NCBI GenBank assembly: GCA_902363575.1
Contig: CABJAJ010000001.1
Location: forward strand, 434,001-498,000
Source of the DNA: Rikenellaceae bacterium
GTDB lineage: Bacteria; Bacteroidota; Bacteroidia; Bacteroidales; Rikenellaceae
Length of the DNA: 64,000 nucleotides
Reading direction: 5' to 3'
Positions 26,038 through 34,190 of the stretch are shown here, piece after piece. The notes beneath the pieces were generated by a model. It made no database searches, was not told the DNA's origin, and saw only the letters and a program-made list of their open reading frames with translations. The position numbers and the translations under genes were made by a program. Numbering within the stretch: position 1 is the first letter of the stretch; the number at the start of each line of letters is the position of its first letter.

Positions 26038-27270
26038 CTATTCCGCGTAAGGAGATGCCCAGAACCACCGCTCGTCGGTGGTTGCGTAATCGTACTGGTC
26101 GGTGTCATTTTCGTAACCCGGCGGCACGAGGCCGATGTAATGCAGCGGTTGCTTGCCCTCATATTGCGTTTCGGTGTTGAACTCGCTGCGATCGGAGCAG
26201 GTCATGTAGTAGAGGTTCTTAGCCATATAGATATCCAGGTACTCCTCCTTGGTCTGGGGTATCTCGGAGTTCCAGTTGGCCTCGGGGTTGAGCCGATACG
26301 GACGCCCGTCGCGCATCCGCTCGCGCACCTCGCCGATGCCCAGCGGCGTGCCCTGCTCGTCGGTGACGTAGGCGTCGAACGTGGGGTCGATCCACAGCCA
26401 TTTGTCGAGCGTGCAGGAGTAAACGGCGCAGATCACATGGCAGTCGTTGACGAACTCTTTGGGCAGGCACGTGACGAACCGCGAGCGGAAGCCGAGGGCC
26501 AGGTAACATTCGTTGAGCATCTGGGCCATCATCCGGCAGTTGATGCCCCGATCCTCGCTGCGGCAGAGCTCGACCATGTCGATCGCGTTGCGCGAGACGG
26601 GATTGGCCGAGCTTCCGTCGTGCCGCACCGTGCGATGGACCCAATGCATCAGGTTGAGAATCTGCGACACTTCGTCGCCGCTGCCGGCCACGCTGTCGAG
26701 CTTGAAATATGTGCGGACGCGCACCAGGTCGGGGTTGTTGGGCGCGGCGTAGCGGAAGCGGGGCAGCGAGTCGGTCGGCGCAGTTCGGTCATAAGGTGCG
26801 GCGGCGCGCAGGATGGCCAGGTAATCGCCCTGTGCGGCCGCCCGCTCTTTGAGGGGGCCGAATGCGTCGAGTCCCCGCAGGTAGCTCAGGTCGGGATCGC
26901 GCAGCATCCAGTCGTAGGCGGTGTAGTTGTTGCGGATGTAGTCGTGGTCGATCGCTGCCGAGAGGCTGCCGAGCGCGGCGCGTTTGCGCTGCAACGACTG
27001 CACGCAGGCCAGGTTGTAGTAGATGCCGGCGAGCAGGTCGCCGTTCCGCGCCTCGAAGTTCGTCCGCAGCGTGTCGGACAGGGCTTCGTACGTGCGGATG
27101 GCACGCAGGTATTCCCGCTCGGCGCGGGCGCAGGCTCCCTGCCGTGCCGCTTCGTAGGCCCGGGCGTATTGTTCGATAAAAGGTTGCAGCACCACGGCTG
27201 CAGGGTCGGATGGTTGTGCACGGAGCGCAAACGGGCAGAGTGCCAGCAACAGGAGAAGAAATCGTTTCAT
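26038..27270 (-). CDS. secreted transglutaminase-like protein
   Basis: A 410-residue exported protein: signal peptide MKRFLLLLLALCPFALRAQ. Residues about 25-170 are helical and look TPR-like (YEAARQGACARAEREYLRAIRTYEAL, LAGIYYNLACVQSL, with a WMLRDPDLSYLRG motif). The C-terminal half has the transglutaminase-like triad region: GINCRMMAQMLNECYLALGF (Cys) and CHVICAVYSCTLDKWLWIDPTFDAY (His and Asp), as in papain-like peptidases of this superfamily. It probably acts in the periplasm or at the surface. A run of nine C lies in the spacer of its promoter. The frame extends upstream, but only ATG 27268-27270 gives a signal peptide. Confidence 0.85.
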   Translation of the reverse strand: MKRFLLLLLALCPFALRAQPSDPAAVVLQPFIEQYARAYEAARQGACARAEREYLRAIRTYEALSDTLRTNFEARNGDLLAGIYYNLACVQSLQRKRAALGSLSAAIDHDYIRNNYTAYDWMLRDPDLSYLRGLDAFGPLKERAAAQGDYLAILRAAAPYDRTAPTDSLPRFRYAAPNNPDLVRVRTYFKLDSVAGSGDEVSQILNLMHWVHRTVRHDGSSANPVSRNAIDMVELCRSEDRGINCRMMAQMLNECYLALGFRSRFVTCLPKEFVNDCHVICAVYSCTLDKWLWIDPTFDAYVTDEQGTPLGIGEVRERMRDGRPYRLNPEANWNSEIPQTKEEYLDIYMAKNLYYMTCSDRSEFNTETQYEGKQPLHYIGLVPPGYENDTDQYDYATTDERWFWASPYAE

Positions 27271-27323
27271 AGGTCGGTGCGGTTTAGGTTTGCCGATAGA
27301 AAATCCGGTCGTGTTTACCGATG

Positions 27324-27352
27324 CAAATGTAAACAAATTCCCCCCCCCGCAA
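27324..27352 (-). promoter_or_regulatory. promoter with a poly-C/G tract in its spacer
   Basis: Read leftward, TTG (27350-27352), an 18-base spacer and TACATTTG (27324-27331) resemble the phylum promoter. The spacer contains nine identical bases (C on the + strand, 27340-27348). Slippage there would alter the box spacing, so this may be a phase-variable switch. Confidence 0.5.
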
Positions 27353-27423
27353 CTTTATGGGAATGAAATTCGCACGGATCGACAATTTTCGGCGTCCGGA
27401 GCGGGATTGTGTGAAAAAACGCC

Positions 27424-27431
27424 TATATTTG
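27424..27431 (+). promoter_or_regulatory. TAnnTTTG box ahead of pdxA
   Basis: TATATTTG at 27424-27431 matches the -7 box. No clear -33 box was found at 19-21 bases. Transcription would start near 27438, which rules out the TTG at 27436 as the pdxA start and supports ATG 27454. Confidence 0.55.
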
Positions 27432-27453
27432 TAAGTTGAAACAGATTGTATTT

Positions 27454-28548
27454 ATGTCCGAATCTAAACTCAGAATAGGCATCACGCAGGGCGACCCCAA
27501 CGGCATCGGCTGGGAGGTCATCCTCAAGACCTTTGCCGATCCGCGCATGACGGAGCTGTGTACGCCCGTAATCTACGGATCGCCCGCTGCGGCCGCCTAT
27601 TACCGAAATACGGTCGAGGGGCTCGAGGAACCGGTGTTTCAGTCCGTCGGCTCGGCCCGCGAAGCCCGCAGGGGACGGGTGAACCTCGTGCCGTGCGGCG
27701 AGACGTCCGCCATCGAGCCGGGCGTCGGCTCCGCGGAAGCGGGCAGGGCGGCGGTCGAGGCCCTGCGCAGGGCTGTCGCCGACCTGCGCGAGCAGCAGAT
27801 CGACGCCCTGGTGACGGCTCCTTTCGACAAGGAAACCGTCCATTCGGCGGAATTCCCCCATACCGGACACACCGAATTCCTGGCTGCCGAGCTGGGAGGC
27901 GAGCCCCTGATGATGATGTGCAGCGAGGTGCTGCGCGTGGGGCTTGCGACCATCCATATTCCCGTCGCGCAGGTCAGCGCGAGCCTGACCAAAGACCGGA
28001 TCATGTGTTGTCTGGATCGGCTCAGGGCGTCGCTCAAGCAGGATTTCGGGATCGTGGAGCCGCGCATCGCCGTGCTTGCGCTCAACCCCCATGCTGGGGA
28101 CGGCGGGCTGCTCGGCCGCGAAGAAGAGGAGGTGATCCGGCCGGCCATCGTCGAAGCGTTCGAGCGGGGGGTGCTGGCTTTCGGGCCCTTTGCTGCCGAC
28201 GGGCTTTTCGCCAGCGGCGGCTATGCCCGCTACGACGCCGTGCTGGCCATGTACCACGACCAGGGGCTTGCCCCCTTCAAAACCCTGTCGCCCGACGGGG
28301 TCAATTTCACGGCCGGCCTCGGTCGGGTGCGTACCTCGCCCGACCACGGCGTGGCTTACGACATCGCAGGGCAGGGCAAGGCCGACCCCGCATCGATGCG
28401 GCAGGCGATCTACGCAGCCATCGACATCGTGGAACGGCGCCGCCGATGGGCCGAGTGGACGCGCAATCCGCTGCAACCGTTCGAGCGCGACCGGGGCGGC
28501 CGCGACGTGTCGGTGCGCGACCTGCCCGACACCGAAAAAGAGGAGTAA
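27454..28548 (+). CDS. pdxA: 4-hydroxythreonine-4-phosphate dehydrogenase
   Basis: A 364-residue NAD-dependent dehydrogenase of pyridoxal 5'-phosphate synthesis. It shows the family opening ([18 protein letters not shown]), the metal-binding HTGHTEFLA (His), the [18 protein letters not shown] motif, and the [13 protein letters not shown] and [17 protein letters not shown] motifs that contribute metal and substrate ligands. Length is slightly above the usual 330 owing to a basic C-terminal tail. It makes PLP, which several enzymes in this window use. It is followed by thrS across 68 bases. Confidence 0.96.
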   Translation: MSESKLRIGITQGDPNGIGWEVILKTFADPRMTELCTPVIYGSPAAAAYYRNTVEGLEEPVFQSVGSAREARRGRVNLVPCGETSAIEPGVGSAEAGRAAVEALRRAVADLREQQIDALVTAPFDKETVHSAEFPHTGHTEFLAAELGGEPLMMMCSEVLRVGLATIHIPVAQVSASLTKDRIMCCLDRLRASLKQDFGIVEPRIAVLALNPHAGDGGLLGREEEEVIRPAIVEAFERGVLAFGPFAADGLFASGGYARYDAVLAMYHDQGLAPFKTLSPDGVNFTAGLGRVRTSPDHGVAYDIAGQGKADPASMRQAIYAAIDIVERRRRWAEWTRNPLQPFERDRGGRDVSVRDLPDTEKEE

Positions 28549-28616
28549 CGAACCCGGGCGCAGGCGTATTCCGTCTCGTAATTGTGGAAGCGCGGAAGCC
28601 CGAAAAACGATTTGAA

Positions 28617-30578
28617 ATGATAAAAATTACCTTTCCCGACGGCAGCGTCAAGGAGTATGCCCGAGGGACCACGGCTTACCGGATCGCCGAGTCTATCAGC
28701 CCTCGTTTAGCTGCCGACTCGCTGGCCGCATCGGTAAACGGACAGGTCGTCGATCTCGAGCGTGCCATCGAGGAGGATGCGGCCGTCAAATTCTTCAAAT
28801 GGGACGATCCCGAGGGCAAACACGCTTTCTGGCACACGTCGTCGCATCTGCTGGCCGAGGCGCTCGAGGCCCTCTATCCGGGCATCCGCTTCGGTATCGG
28901 CCCCGCCATCGAGAACGGGTTCTACTACGACGTGGATTCCCCCGTCCCCATCACCGAATCCGACCTGCCCCGCATCGAGGCCAAGATGACGGAGCTCGCA
29001 CGTCAGAAGGAGCCGCTGGTGCGTACCGAGGTCTCGAAGGCCGACGCGCTCAGGAACTTTACCGAAAAGGGCGACCCCTACAAATGCGAGCTGATCCGCG
29101 ACCTGCAGGACGGGACGATCACCTTCTATACCAACGGCGCTTTCACCGACCTCTGCCGGGGGCCTCACCTGCCCAATACCGGACTGATCAAGGCCTTCAA
29201 GCTCACCTCCGTCGCAGGGGCCTACTGGCGCGGCAACGAGAAGAACAAGATGCTCACGCGTATCTACGGCATCTCGTTCCCCAAGAAGTCGATGTTAGAC
29301 GAATACATCGTGATGATGGAGGAGGCCAAGAAGCGCGACCACCGCAAGCTGGGCAAGGAGCTCGAATTGTTCCACTTCTCGCAGCGCGTGGGCCAGGGGC
29401 TTCCGCTCTGGCTCCCCAAGGGGGCGGCCCTGCGCGACCGGCTGGAGCAATTCCTGCGCGGCGTGCAGAAGGAGTACGGCTACCAGCAGGTCATCACCCC
29501 GCATATCGGCAACAAGGAACTTTACGTCACCTCGGGGCACTACGCCAAATACGGCAAGGACTCGTTCCAGCCGATCCACACGCCCGACGAGAACGAGGAG
29601 TTTCTGCTCAAACCCATGAACTGCCCGCATCACTGCGAAATATATAAGTACAAGCCCCGGTCGTACAAGGACCTGCCGATCCGTCTGGCCGAATTCGGGA
29701 CGGTCTATCGTTACGAGCAGTCGGGCGAGCTGCACGGCCTGACGCGGGTGAGGGGATTCACGCAGGACGACGCCCATATGTTCGTGCGGCCCGACCAGTT
29801 GCTCGACGAGTTCGAGAAGGTGATCGACATTGTGCTCTATATTTTCCGCACCCTCAGGTTCGACAACTATACGGCACAGATTTCGCTGCGCGACCCCGAA
29901 AACAAGGAGAAGTACATCGGTTCGGACGAGAACTGGGAGAAGGCCGAGAGCGCGATCATCGAGGCGGCCCGGGCGAAAGGGCTCAAGACGGTCGTGGAGT
30001 ACGGCGAGGCGGCTTTCTACGGCCCCAAACTCGACTTCATGGTGCGCGACGCCATCGGCCGCAAGTGGCAGCTCGGCACGATTCAGGTGGACTACAACCT
30101 GCCCGAACGTTTCGACCTGACCTACAAGGGTGCCGACGACAAGCTCCACCGCCCGATCATGATTCACCGTGCGCCGTTCGGCTCGATGGAACGTTTCGTG
30201 GCCGTATTGCTGGAGCATACGGGCGGCAGGTTCCCGCTGTGGCTCGCTCCCGATCAGGCGGCCGTGCTGCCTATTTCGGATAAGTACAACGACTACGCCG
30301 GGCGGGTGGCCCGCTATCTCAACCGCCGCGACGTGCGTGCGATCGTGGACGACCGCAACGAGAAGATCGGCCGTAAAATCCGCGACAACGAGCTCAAGCG
30401 GATTCCTTTCCTGCTGATCGTCGGCGAAAAGGAGGAGGCAGACGGACTGGTGTCGGTGCGGGCGCAGGGCGAGGGCGACCGGGGACAGATGAGCCTCGAA
30501 GCTTTCGGCGACCTGGTTACGGGCCTTGTCCGCGACGAGATCGAGGCCAACAAAATGAATACGGAAGAGAAAGTTTAA
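28617..30578 (+). CDS. thrS: threonyl-tRNA synthetase
   Basis: A class II aminoacyl-tRNA synthetase of 653 residues. It has an N-terminal TGS domain (about residues 1-60), the editing domain with the [11 protein letters not shown] motif (HxxxH; the second Cys/His pair is further on), the catalytic core with the zinc ligand Cys in [19 protein letters not shown] and the class II motifs 2 and 3 ([39 protein letters not shown]), and a C-terminal anticodon-binding domain. The frame is open for 1 kb upstream, but the standard start MIKITFPDG at 28617 is clear. It is followed at once by infC, the typical order. Confidence 0.98.
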   Translation: MIKITFPDGSVKEYARGTTAYRIAESISPRLAADSLAASVNGQVVDLERAIEEDAAVKFFKWDDPEGKHAFWHTSSHLLAEALEALYPGIRFGIGPAIENGFYYDVDSPVPITESDLPRIEAKMTELARQKEPLVRTEVSKADALRNFTEKGDPYKCELIRDLQDGTITFYTNGAFTDLCRGPHLPNTGLIKAFKLTSVAGAYWRGNEKNKMLTRIYGISFPKKSMLDEYIVMMEEAKKRDHRKLGKELELFHFSQRVGQGLPLWLPKGAALRDRLEQFLRGVQKEYGYQQVITPHIGNKELYVTSGHYAKYGKDSFQPIHTPDENEEFLLKPMNCPHHCEIYKYKPRSYKDLPIRLAEFGTVYRYEQSGELHGLTRVRGFTQDDAHMFVRPDQLLDEFEKVIDIVLYIFRTLRFDNYTAQISLRDPENKEKYIGSDENWEKAESAIIEAARAKGLKTVVEYGEAAFYGPKLDFMVRDAIGRKWQLGTIQVDYNLPERFDLTYKGADDKLHRPIMIHRAPFGSMERFVAVLLEHTGGRFPLWLAPDQAAVLPISDKYNDYAGRVARYLNRRDVRAIVDDRNEKIGRKIRDNELKRIPFLLIVGEKEEADGLVSVRAQGEGDRGQMSLEAFGDLVTGLVRDEIEANKMNTEEKV

Positions 30579-30585
30579 CCAAATT

Positions 30586-30591
30586 AGGAGG
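30586..30591 (+). promoter_or_regulatory. perfect Shine-Dalgarno site of infC
   Basis: AGGAGG at 30586-30591 lies 8 bases before ATA 30600. Such sites are rare in this phylum. It is separated from the thrS stop by 7 bases and decides the start of infC. Confidence 0.85.
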
Positions 30592-30599
30592 ACAAAACT

Positions 30600-31214
30600 A
30601 TAGCAGCACCACGTCCATTCCCGCCGAGACCGTTCAGCTCGGGGAATAACCAGAGACCCAAGCCGGGAAGCAACCCGCGCTTCGGGCGCAGACCGGAAAA
30701 GGAGAATCCCAACCGCATCAACGAGCAGATCACCGTGCCCGAGGTTCGCGTGGTCGGGGAGAACATCGGAGAGCCGCGGGTGATGCCCACGCGCGATGCG
30801 CTCCGCATGGCCCGCGAACTGGAGCTCGACCTGGTCGAGATTTCGCCCAAGGCCGAGCCGCCCGTGTGCCGCATCACCGATTACCAGAAATACCTCTACC
30901 AGCAGAAGAAGAAAGCCAAGGAGCTCAAAGCCAACCAGGCGAAGATTGTGGTCAAGGAGATCCGTTTCGGTCCCCAGACCGACGACCACGACTACAATTT
31001 CAAGCTCAAGCACGCCGAAAACTTCCTCAAGGAGGGGGCCAAGGTCAAGGCTTACGTCTTCTTCCGCGGACGCTCGATCGTCTTCAAGGAGCAGGGTGAA
31101 ATCCTGCTGCTGCGCTTCGCCACCGACCTGGAGGAGTTTGCCAAGGTGGAGATGATGCCCAAGCTCGACGGCAAGAAGATGAACATGATTCTGGCGCCCA
31201 AGGGAAAGAAATAG
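30600..31214 (+). CDS. infC: translation initiation factor IF-3, apparently with an AUA start
   Basis: Initiation factor 3: the N-terminal domain opens with [24 protein letters not shown] and runs into the helical linker ([19 protein letters not shown]), and the C-terminal domain has [25 protein letters not shown]. In this frame the codons after the TAG at 30585 are GAG GAC AAA ACT ATA GCA; no ATG, GTG, TTG, CTG or ATT precedes the conserved region, and the first standard start (GTG 30735) would cut inside it. ATA at 30600 with AGGAGG 8 bases ahead is therefore the likely start, 204 residues. E. coli infC uses AUU in the same way for autoregulation. An unusual Pro/Arg-rich extension of about 45 residues precedes the conserved part. 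Confidence 0.85.
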   Translation: MAAPRPFPPRPFSSGNNQRPKPGSNPRFGRRPEKENPNRINEQITVPEVRVVGENIGEPRVMPTRDALRMARELELDLVEISPKAEPPVCRITDYQKYLYQQKKKAKELKANQAKIVVKEIRFGPQTDDHDYNFKLKHAENFLKEGAKVKAYVFFRGRSIVFKEQGEILLLRFATDLEEFAKVEMMPKLDGKKMNMILAPKGKK

Positions 31215-31484
31215 CCGGACGGCATGCCGGGTCTGTGCGGGGCGGCGGCCGCTGCCGACCATCGGCGGTTGCGGCGGAGAGGCCTTGCGGCGGCTTGCGT
31301 GCTGGTACGGAGGCGGTCGGGTGCTGCCTCGCGGCGGCGGGAGAGTCGTGCTTCGCAGGAAGACATGGGGTGTTCCGCGGACGATTTCGCTTGTTTACCT
31401 GTGCGGCGATTCGACGGGAGCGGGCGATGCGGCGACGCTGCCGGTTCAAACTGTTTTCGTGGTACCCGTGGGTCGGAATAGGTT
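31215..31484. other. gap after infC with no gene
   Basis: rpmI and rplT, which usually follow infC, are absent: no frame encodes an L35- or L20-like protein. The region is G+C rich and no credible coding frame or RNA is seen. It may hold decayed sequence. Confidence 0.5.
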
Positions 31485-31518
31485 TCCGCAGACACCGAAA
31501 GGTGTCTGCGGATTTTTT
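31485..31518 (+). terminator. intrinsic terminator downstream of infC
   Basis: TCCGCAGACACC, a GAAA tetraloop and GGTGTCTGCGGA make a 12-base perfect stem, followed by six T. It is 270 bases after the infC stop, so the gap in between is probably part of the infC transcript. Confidence 0.92.
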
Positions 31519-31776
31519 ATGCTTCCATGAGCGACTGCGCTGCTCCGGAATGCCTTTCGTCGGCATCCGGATGCTGTCCCGGATGATTCGGCCGTTGGCC
31601 CCGCTGTTCGGTTTTCATGGCTTCGCGGAAAACAGCGGTTCGGGTCGGAATCGGGGCATTGTTTTTGTCGGCCGTCCCTTTCCGGAACAGAAGCCTGTTG
31701 CTGCCGCCGCCGTCCTCCCGAATGGGGAGTCGCGCCGAGGTCGGATCCACGCCTGTCCCGAAAAACCGTTGCCGAG

Positions 31777-32709
31777 ATGATCCCGCAAAGCCGTCTGAGT
31801 ACCTCTGTCAAGCCGCATATCGCCCTGATCGTATGCAATATCGTCTGGGCGATGGACTATCCGTTCTACAACCTGGTGCTGCCGCGCTGGGTCGATCCGA
31901 TCGCCATGGTGTCGGGATCGCTCGCGGTGACGGCCCTCTTCTCGCTCGTTCCTCTGCTGTGGCAGCGCGGGGAGCGGATCGACCGCCGCGATATCCCCAA
32001 GATGATCGGCGCTGCGCTGTTGGTCGGGGTGATGCGCAAGACGCTGATTATGTACGGACTCTCCAAGACGTCGCCCATCGACGGCTCGATCATCGACACG
32101 ATCGTTCCCCTGCTGGTGCTGCTTCTCTCGGTTATCCTGGGCATCGACCGCTTCACGCGGCTCAAAGTCGCGGGGCTGGTGCTCGGGATGGGCGGTGCCA
32201 TCGCCGTGGTGCTGACGGGTGTTTCGGCCTCGCATACCCACTCCCATCTCTGGGGCAACGTGATGATCTTCCTGGCCGCCTGCGCCACCTCGGTCTATAT
32301 GGTCTGGTTCAAGCGCGTGGTGGCGAAATACAACGTGACCACCGTGCTGCGGTGGATCTACTGCATCTCGGCCGTGGTGATGCTCCCCTTCGGTTTCCGG
32401 GCGATCCTGCACACCGACTATGCGGCCATGACCACCCCGATCGTGCTGGCGTCGCTCTTCGTGCTGACGCTGCCCACTTACCTGCCCAACCTGATGCTCA
32501 ACTATGCGCTCAAGACGGTGCAGCCTACCGTGTCGAGCATCTACACCTACCTGCAGCCCGTAATCGCCATCGCCCTTTCGGTGGCGATGGGCCTCGACCG
32601 GCTGCATTGGGATACGGCGCTTTTCGCTGTGGTGATCTTCGTCGGCGTGGGGCTGGTGCTGCGCTCCTACCTCGTGCGGCGCGATGCGCCCGGGAGCCGC
32701 GTGCACTGA
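31777..32709 (+). CDS. EamA/DMT family transporter
   Basis: A 310-residue inner-membrane protein with about ten hydrophobic helices in two homologous halves (EamA repeat), as in the drug/metabolite transporter superfamily. The first half contains IALIVCNIVWAMDYPFYN and VPLLVLLLSVILG; the second half contains ATSVYMVWFKRVV and YTYLQPVIAIALSVAMG, the usual end-of-repeat motif. Substrate is unknown; exporters of amino acids, nucleosides or metabolites all belong to this family. It stands alone between the infC terminator and the BACON gene region. Start at ATG 31777; no promoter box is clear. Confidence 0.88.
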   Translation: MIPQSRLSTSVKPHIALIVCNIVWAMDYPFYNLVLPRWVDPIAMVSGSLAVTALFSLVPLLWQRGERIDRRDIPKMIGAALLVGVMRKTLIMYGLSKTSPIDGSIIDTIVPLLVLLLSVILGIDRFTRLKVAGLVLGMGGAIAVVLTGVSASHTHSHLWGNVMIFLAACATSVYMVWFKRVVAKYNVTTVLRWIYCISAVVMLPFGFRAILHTDYAAMTTPIVLASLFVLTLPTYLPNLMLNYALKTVQPTVSSIYTYLQPVIAIALSVAMGLDRLHWDTALFAVVIFVGVGLVLRSYLVRRDAPGSRVH

Positions 32710-32828
32710 CGACATTCCGCCGGGACAGGGCCGGCGGCCGTTACGGGAAAGGCGGGGCCTGAGTCCGGGCCACACCGGCGGCTGGAATGACTTTCCGCCC
32801 TCCGCGCATGGGGATGACGGGATAGCAT

Positions 32829-32900
32829 TTTTCCTGACTTCGTCACACAAAAATCAACCGTCATCTGATCTTGGGCGAAGCATTGACGAAGTCGGAAAAT
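32829..32900. repeat. imperfect inverted repeat of about 16 bases
   Basis: TTTTCCTGACTTCGTCA near 32829-32845 and its near complement TGACGAAGTCGGAAAA at 32884-32899 differ by one inserted base. About 38 bases lie between. It could be a hairpin or the ends of a decayed small mobile element; no target duplication is obvious. Confidence 0.5.
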
Positions 32901-32940
32901 ATGGCGGGTATCTTCATGTGCGATGTCGCATGAAAATCGG

Positions 32941-32982
32941 AGGGCGGCTAAAAAGTCTATTGACTGATTAGCCGCCCTTTCG
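32941..32982. terminator. bidirectional hairpin between the DMT and BACON genes
   Basis: AGGGCGGCTAA (32941-32951), a 16-base loop and TTAGCCGCCCT (32968-32978) with a partial T tract (TTTCGTTTC). It could end both convergent genes; the leftward tail is poor in T. Confidence 0.5.
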
Positions 32983-33017
32983 TTTCGGATTTCCGTAAAA
33001 TATAATATGTTATCGTA

Positions 33018-33929
33018 TTATTCGATATTCTCCCAATCTTCAGCCTTTATATACAAATTTTGCAGAGGGCTGCGATGTTCCTCGCCGTCGATAACGAACC
33101 AGGCTATGCGATAATCAGGTTCGGTCCTGAACAAAAAGTTGAATCCTAAGCTCTGATAATACTCATAGTTGTAACCGGCATACTCCAACAGCTCCATGAT
33201 GGCTTCATCGGGCTCATCATAAAAGCCGTCGCCTTCATAGAAAGTCATCAACCTTATGTCTTCCGCCCCGTTTTCCAATTGTACGGTAACGATAAACGCA
33301 TGACGGTCTTCCTTTACGAACGGCTGCATATCGTATTGAATGTCCGCATAGAACAGGCACGGGTGCTGTACTATGGCTATATCGAACGAATTACCGCCGT
33401 ACGATACCGTCACATTCGTGCTCCTGTCTTCTTCGGACAGATAGTCTTCTTCGGTATAAAGAATGATCTCCCTCGTTTCGGTAATACGGTAAAACAACCA
33501 CTCCGAACCCGTTTCCACCTTTATTTCATCCTCTCCGCCGGCAATACCGACAGACACTTCATTCGCCCAGAACGGCATCTCCGCATAATTCAGCAGCTCT
33601 CCCCTTCCGTACTGCACTACAGACAAAGATGCGGTCATACCGGCACATTCCAGAACAAGCACGGTGCTCCTGTCTTCCTGCGATATGTTTCTCCGAGCGG
33701 TAACCGACAAGGCCCTCTCCTCTATCGATGTCTCCAACCAATCTTTATTGCCCGAGACGATTTCCACCCCGGCATCTTCCCCGATGCCCGTCATCGTTAC
33801 GGAAACATTCCCTCCCGACGAGGTAAATTCGATCGTATCTTTTTCCAGGAAAAACAAACGCTCGTCCTCGTCCTCTTTGCAAGCGATGCATGCAAGCGCC
33901 AAAACAGCAAAAGTCAAAAATTTTTTCAT
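33018..33929 (-). CDS. BACON-domain lipoprotein
   Basis: A 303-residue surface lipoprotein: signal MKKFLTFAVLALACIACK with lipobox Cys at about 17. Two BACON-type beta-sandwich domains follow (about residues 27-108 and 112-193); each ends with the family's run of Ser/Thr-rich strands and VVQYG or IVQHP. BACON domains often mediate carbohydrate or mucin binding. The C-terminal part (about 195-303) is acidic and unassigned. Base composition is clearly lower in G+C than the neighbours, which fits recent gain. The ATG at 33927-33929 is preferred to 33941 because it gives a clean signal peptide. Confidence 0.85.
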   Translation of the reverse strand: MKKFLTFAVLALACIACKEDEDERLFFLEKDTIEFTSSGGNVSVTMTGIGEDAGVEIVSGNKDWLETSIEERALSVTARRNISQEDRSTVLVLECAGMTASLSVVQYGRGELLNYAEMPFWANEVSVGIAGGEDEIKVETGSEWLFYRITETREIILYTEEDYLSEEDRSTNVTVSYGGNSFDIAIVQHPCLFYADIQYDMQPFVKEDRHAFIVTVQLENGAEDIRLMTFYEGDGFYDEPDEAIMELLEYAGYNYEYYQSLGFNFLFRTEPDYRIAWFVIDGEEHRSPLQNLYIKAEDWENIE

Positions 33930-33984
33930 GGTCCAAAACATTTATCAAATCATACTTCAGGTTAAAGAAATATCTTAACATTCG

Positions 33985-34014
33985 CAAAAATAATAATTGT
34001 GGTTATTTTGCAAA
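33985..34014 (-). promoter_or_regulatory. promoter of the BACON lipoprotein gene
   Basis: Read leftward, TTTG (34011-34014), an 18-base spacer and TATTTTTG (33985-33992). The leader to ATG 33929 is about 50 bases and A+T rich. Confidence 0.55.
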
Positions 34015-34122
34015 AGGAGAATCGACCGTATCGACGCCCCTATCCGCTTCGCCGTTGGGTCCCCTTGCGCCGACCGTGCCGTCGAAATCGTAGATGAGCG
34101 CTATGGTGAATCTGTAGTCCAT
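34003..34122 (-). pseudogene. remnant of a HAD-family phosphatase gene
   Basis: A 39-codon leftward frame starts MDYRFTIALIYDFDGTV, which is the opening and catalytic motif I (DxDGT) of HAD-superfamily hydrolases common in Bacteroidales, then loses similarity and ends at TAA 34003. I read it as the 5' end of a HAD gene cut by a later event, perhaps the gain of the A+T-rich BACON gene just downstream. It could be a chance frame, but the match to the HAD opening is strong for such a short stretch. Confidence 0.5.
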
Positions 34123-34164
34123 GATTTTCGGATTTTTGAATGAGCAAAGATCATCGTTTTTTCG

Positions 34165-34172
34165 TATCTTTG
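34165..34172 (+). promoter_or_regulatory. TAnnTTTG box ahead of recF
   Basis: TATCTTTG matches the -7 box; a -33 box at the right distance is not clear. Transcription would start near 34179, so ATG 34191 (MYLRRLSLLNF) is the recF start rather than 34140. Confidence 0.55.
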
Positions 34173-34190
34173 TCCTGCAAACCGGCGCCC

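Noticed and set aside
27436..27453. TTG at 27436 as the pdxA start
   Set aside because: It lies within a few bases of the TATATTTG promoter box, upstream of the likely transcription start; ATG 27454 fits the family N terminus.
30735..30737. GTG 30735 as the infC start
   Set aside because: It would remove RINEQIT, part of the conserved IF-3 N-terminal domain, and has no Shine-Dalgarno site.
31777..32709. Gene after infC as a ribosomal or translation gene
   Set aside because: Ten hydrophobic helices and EamA repeats show it is a DMT transporter; it is separated from infC by a strong terminator.
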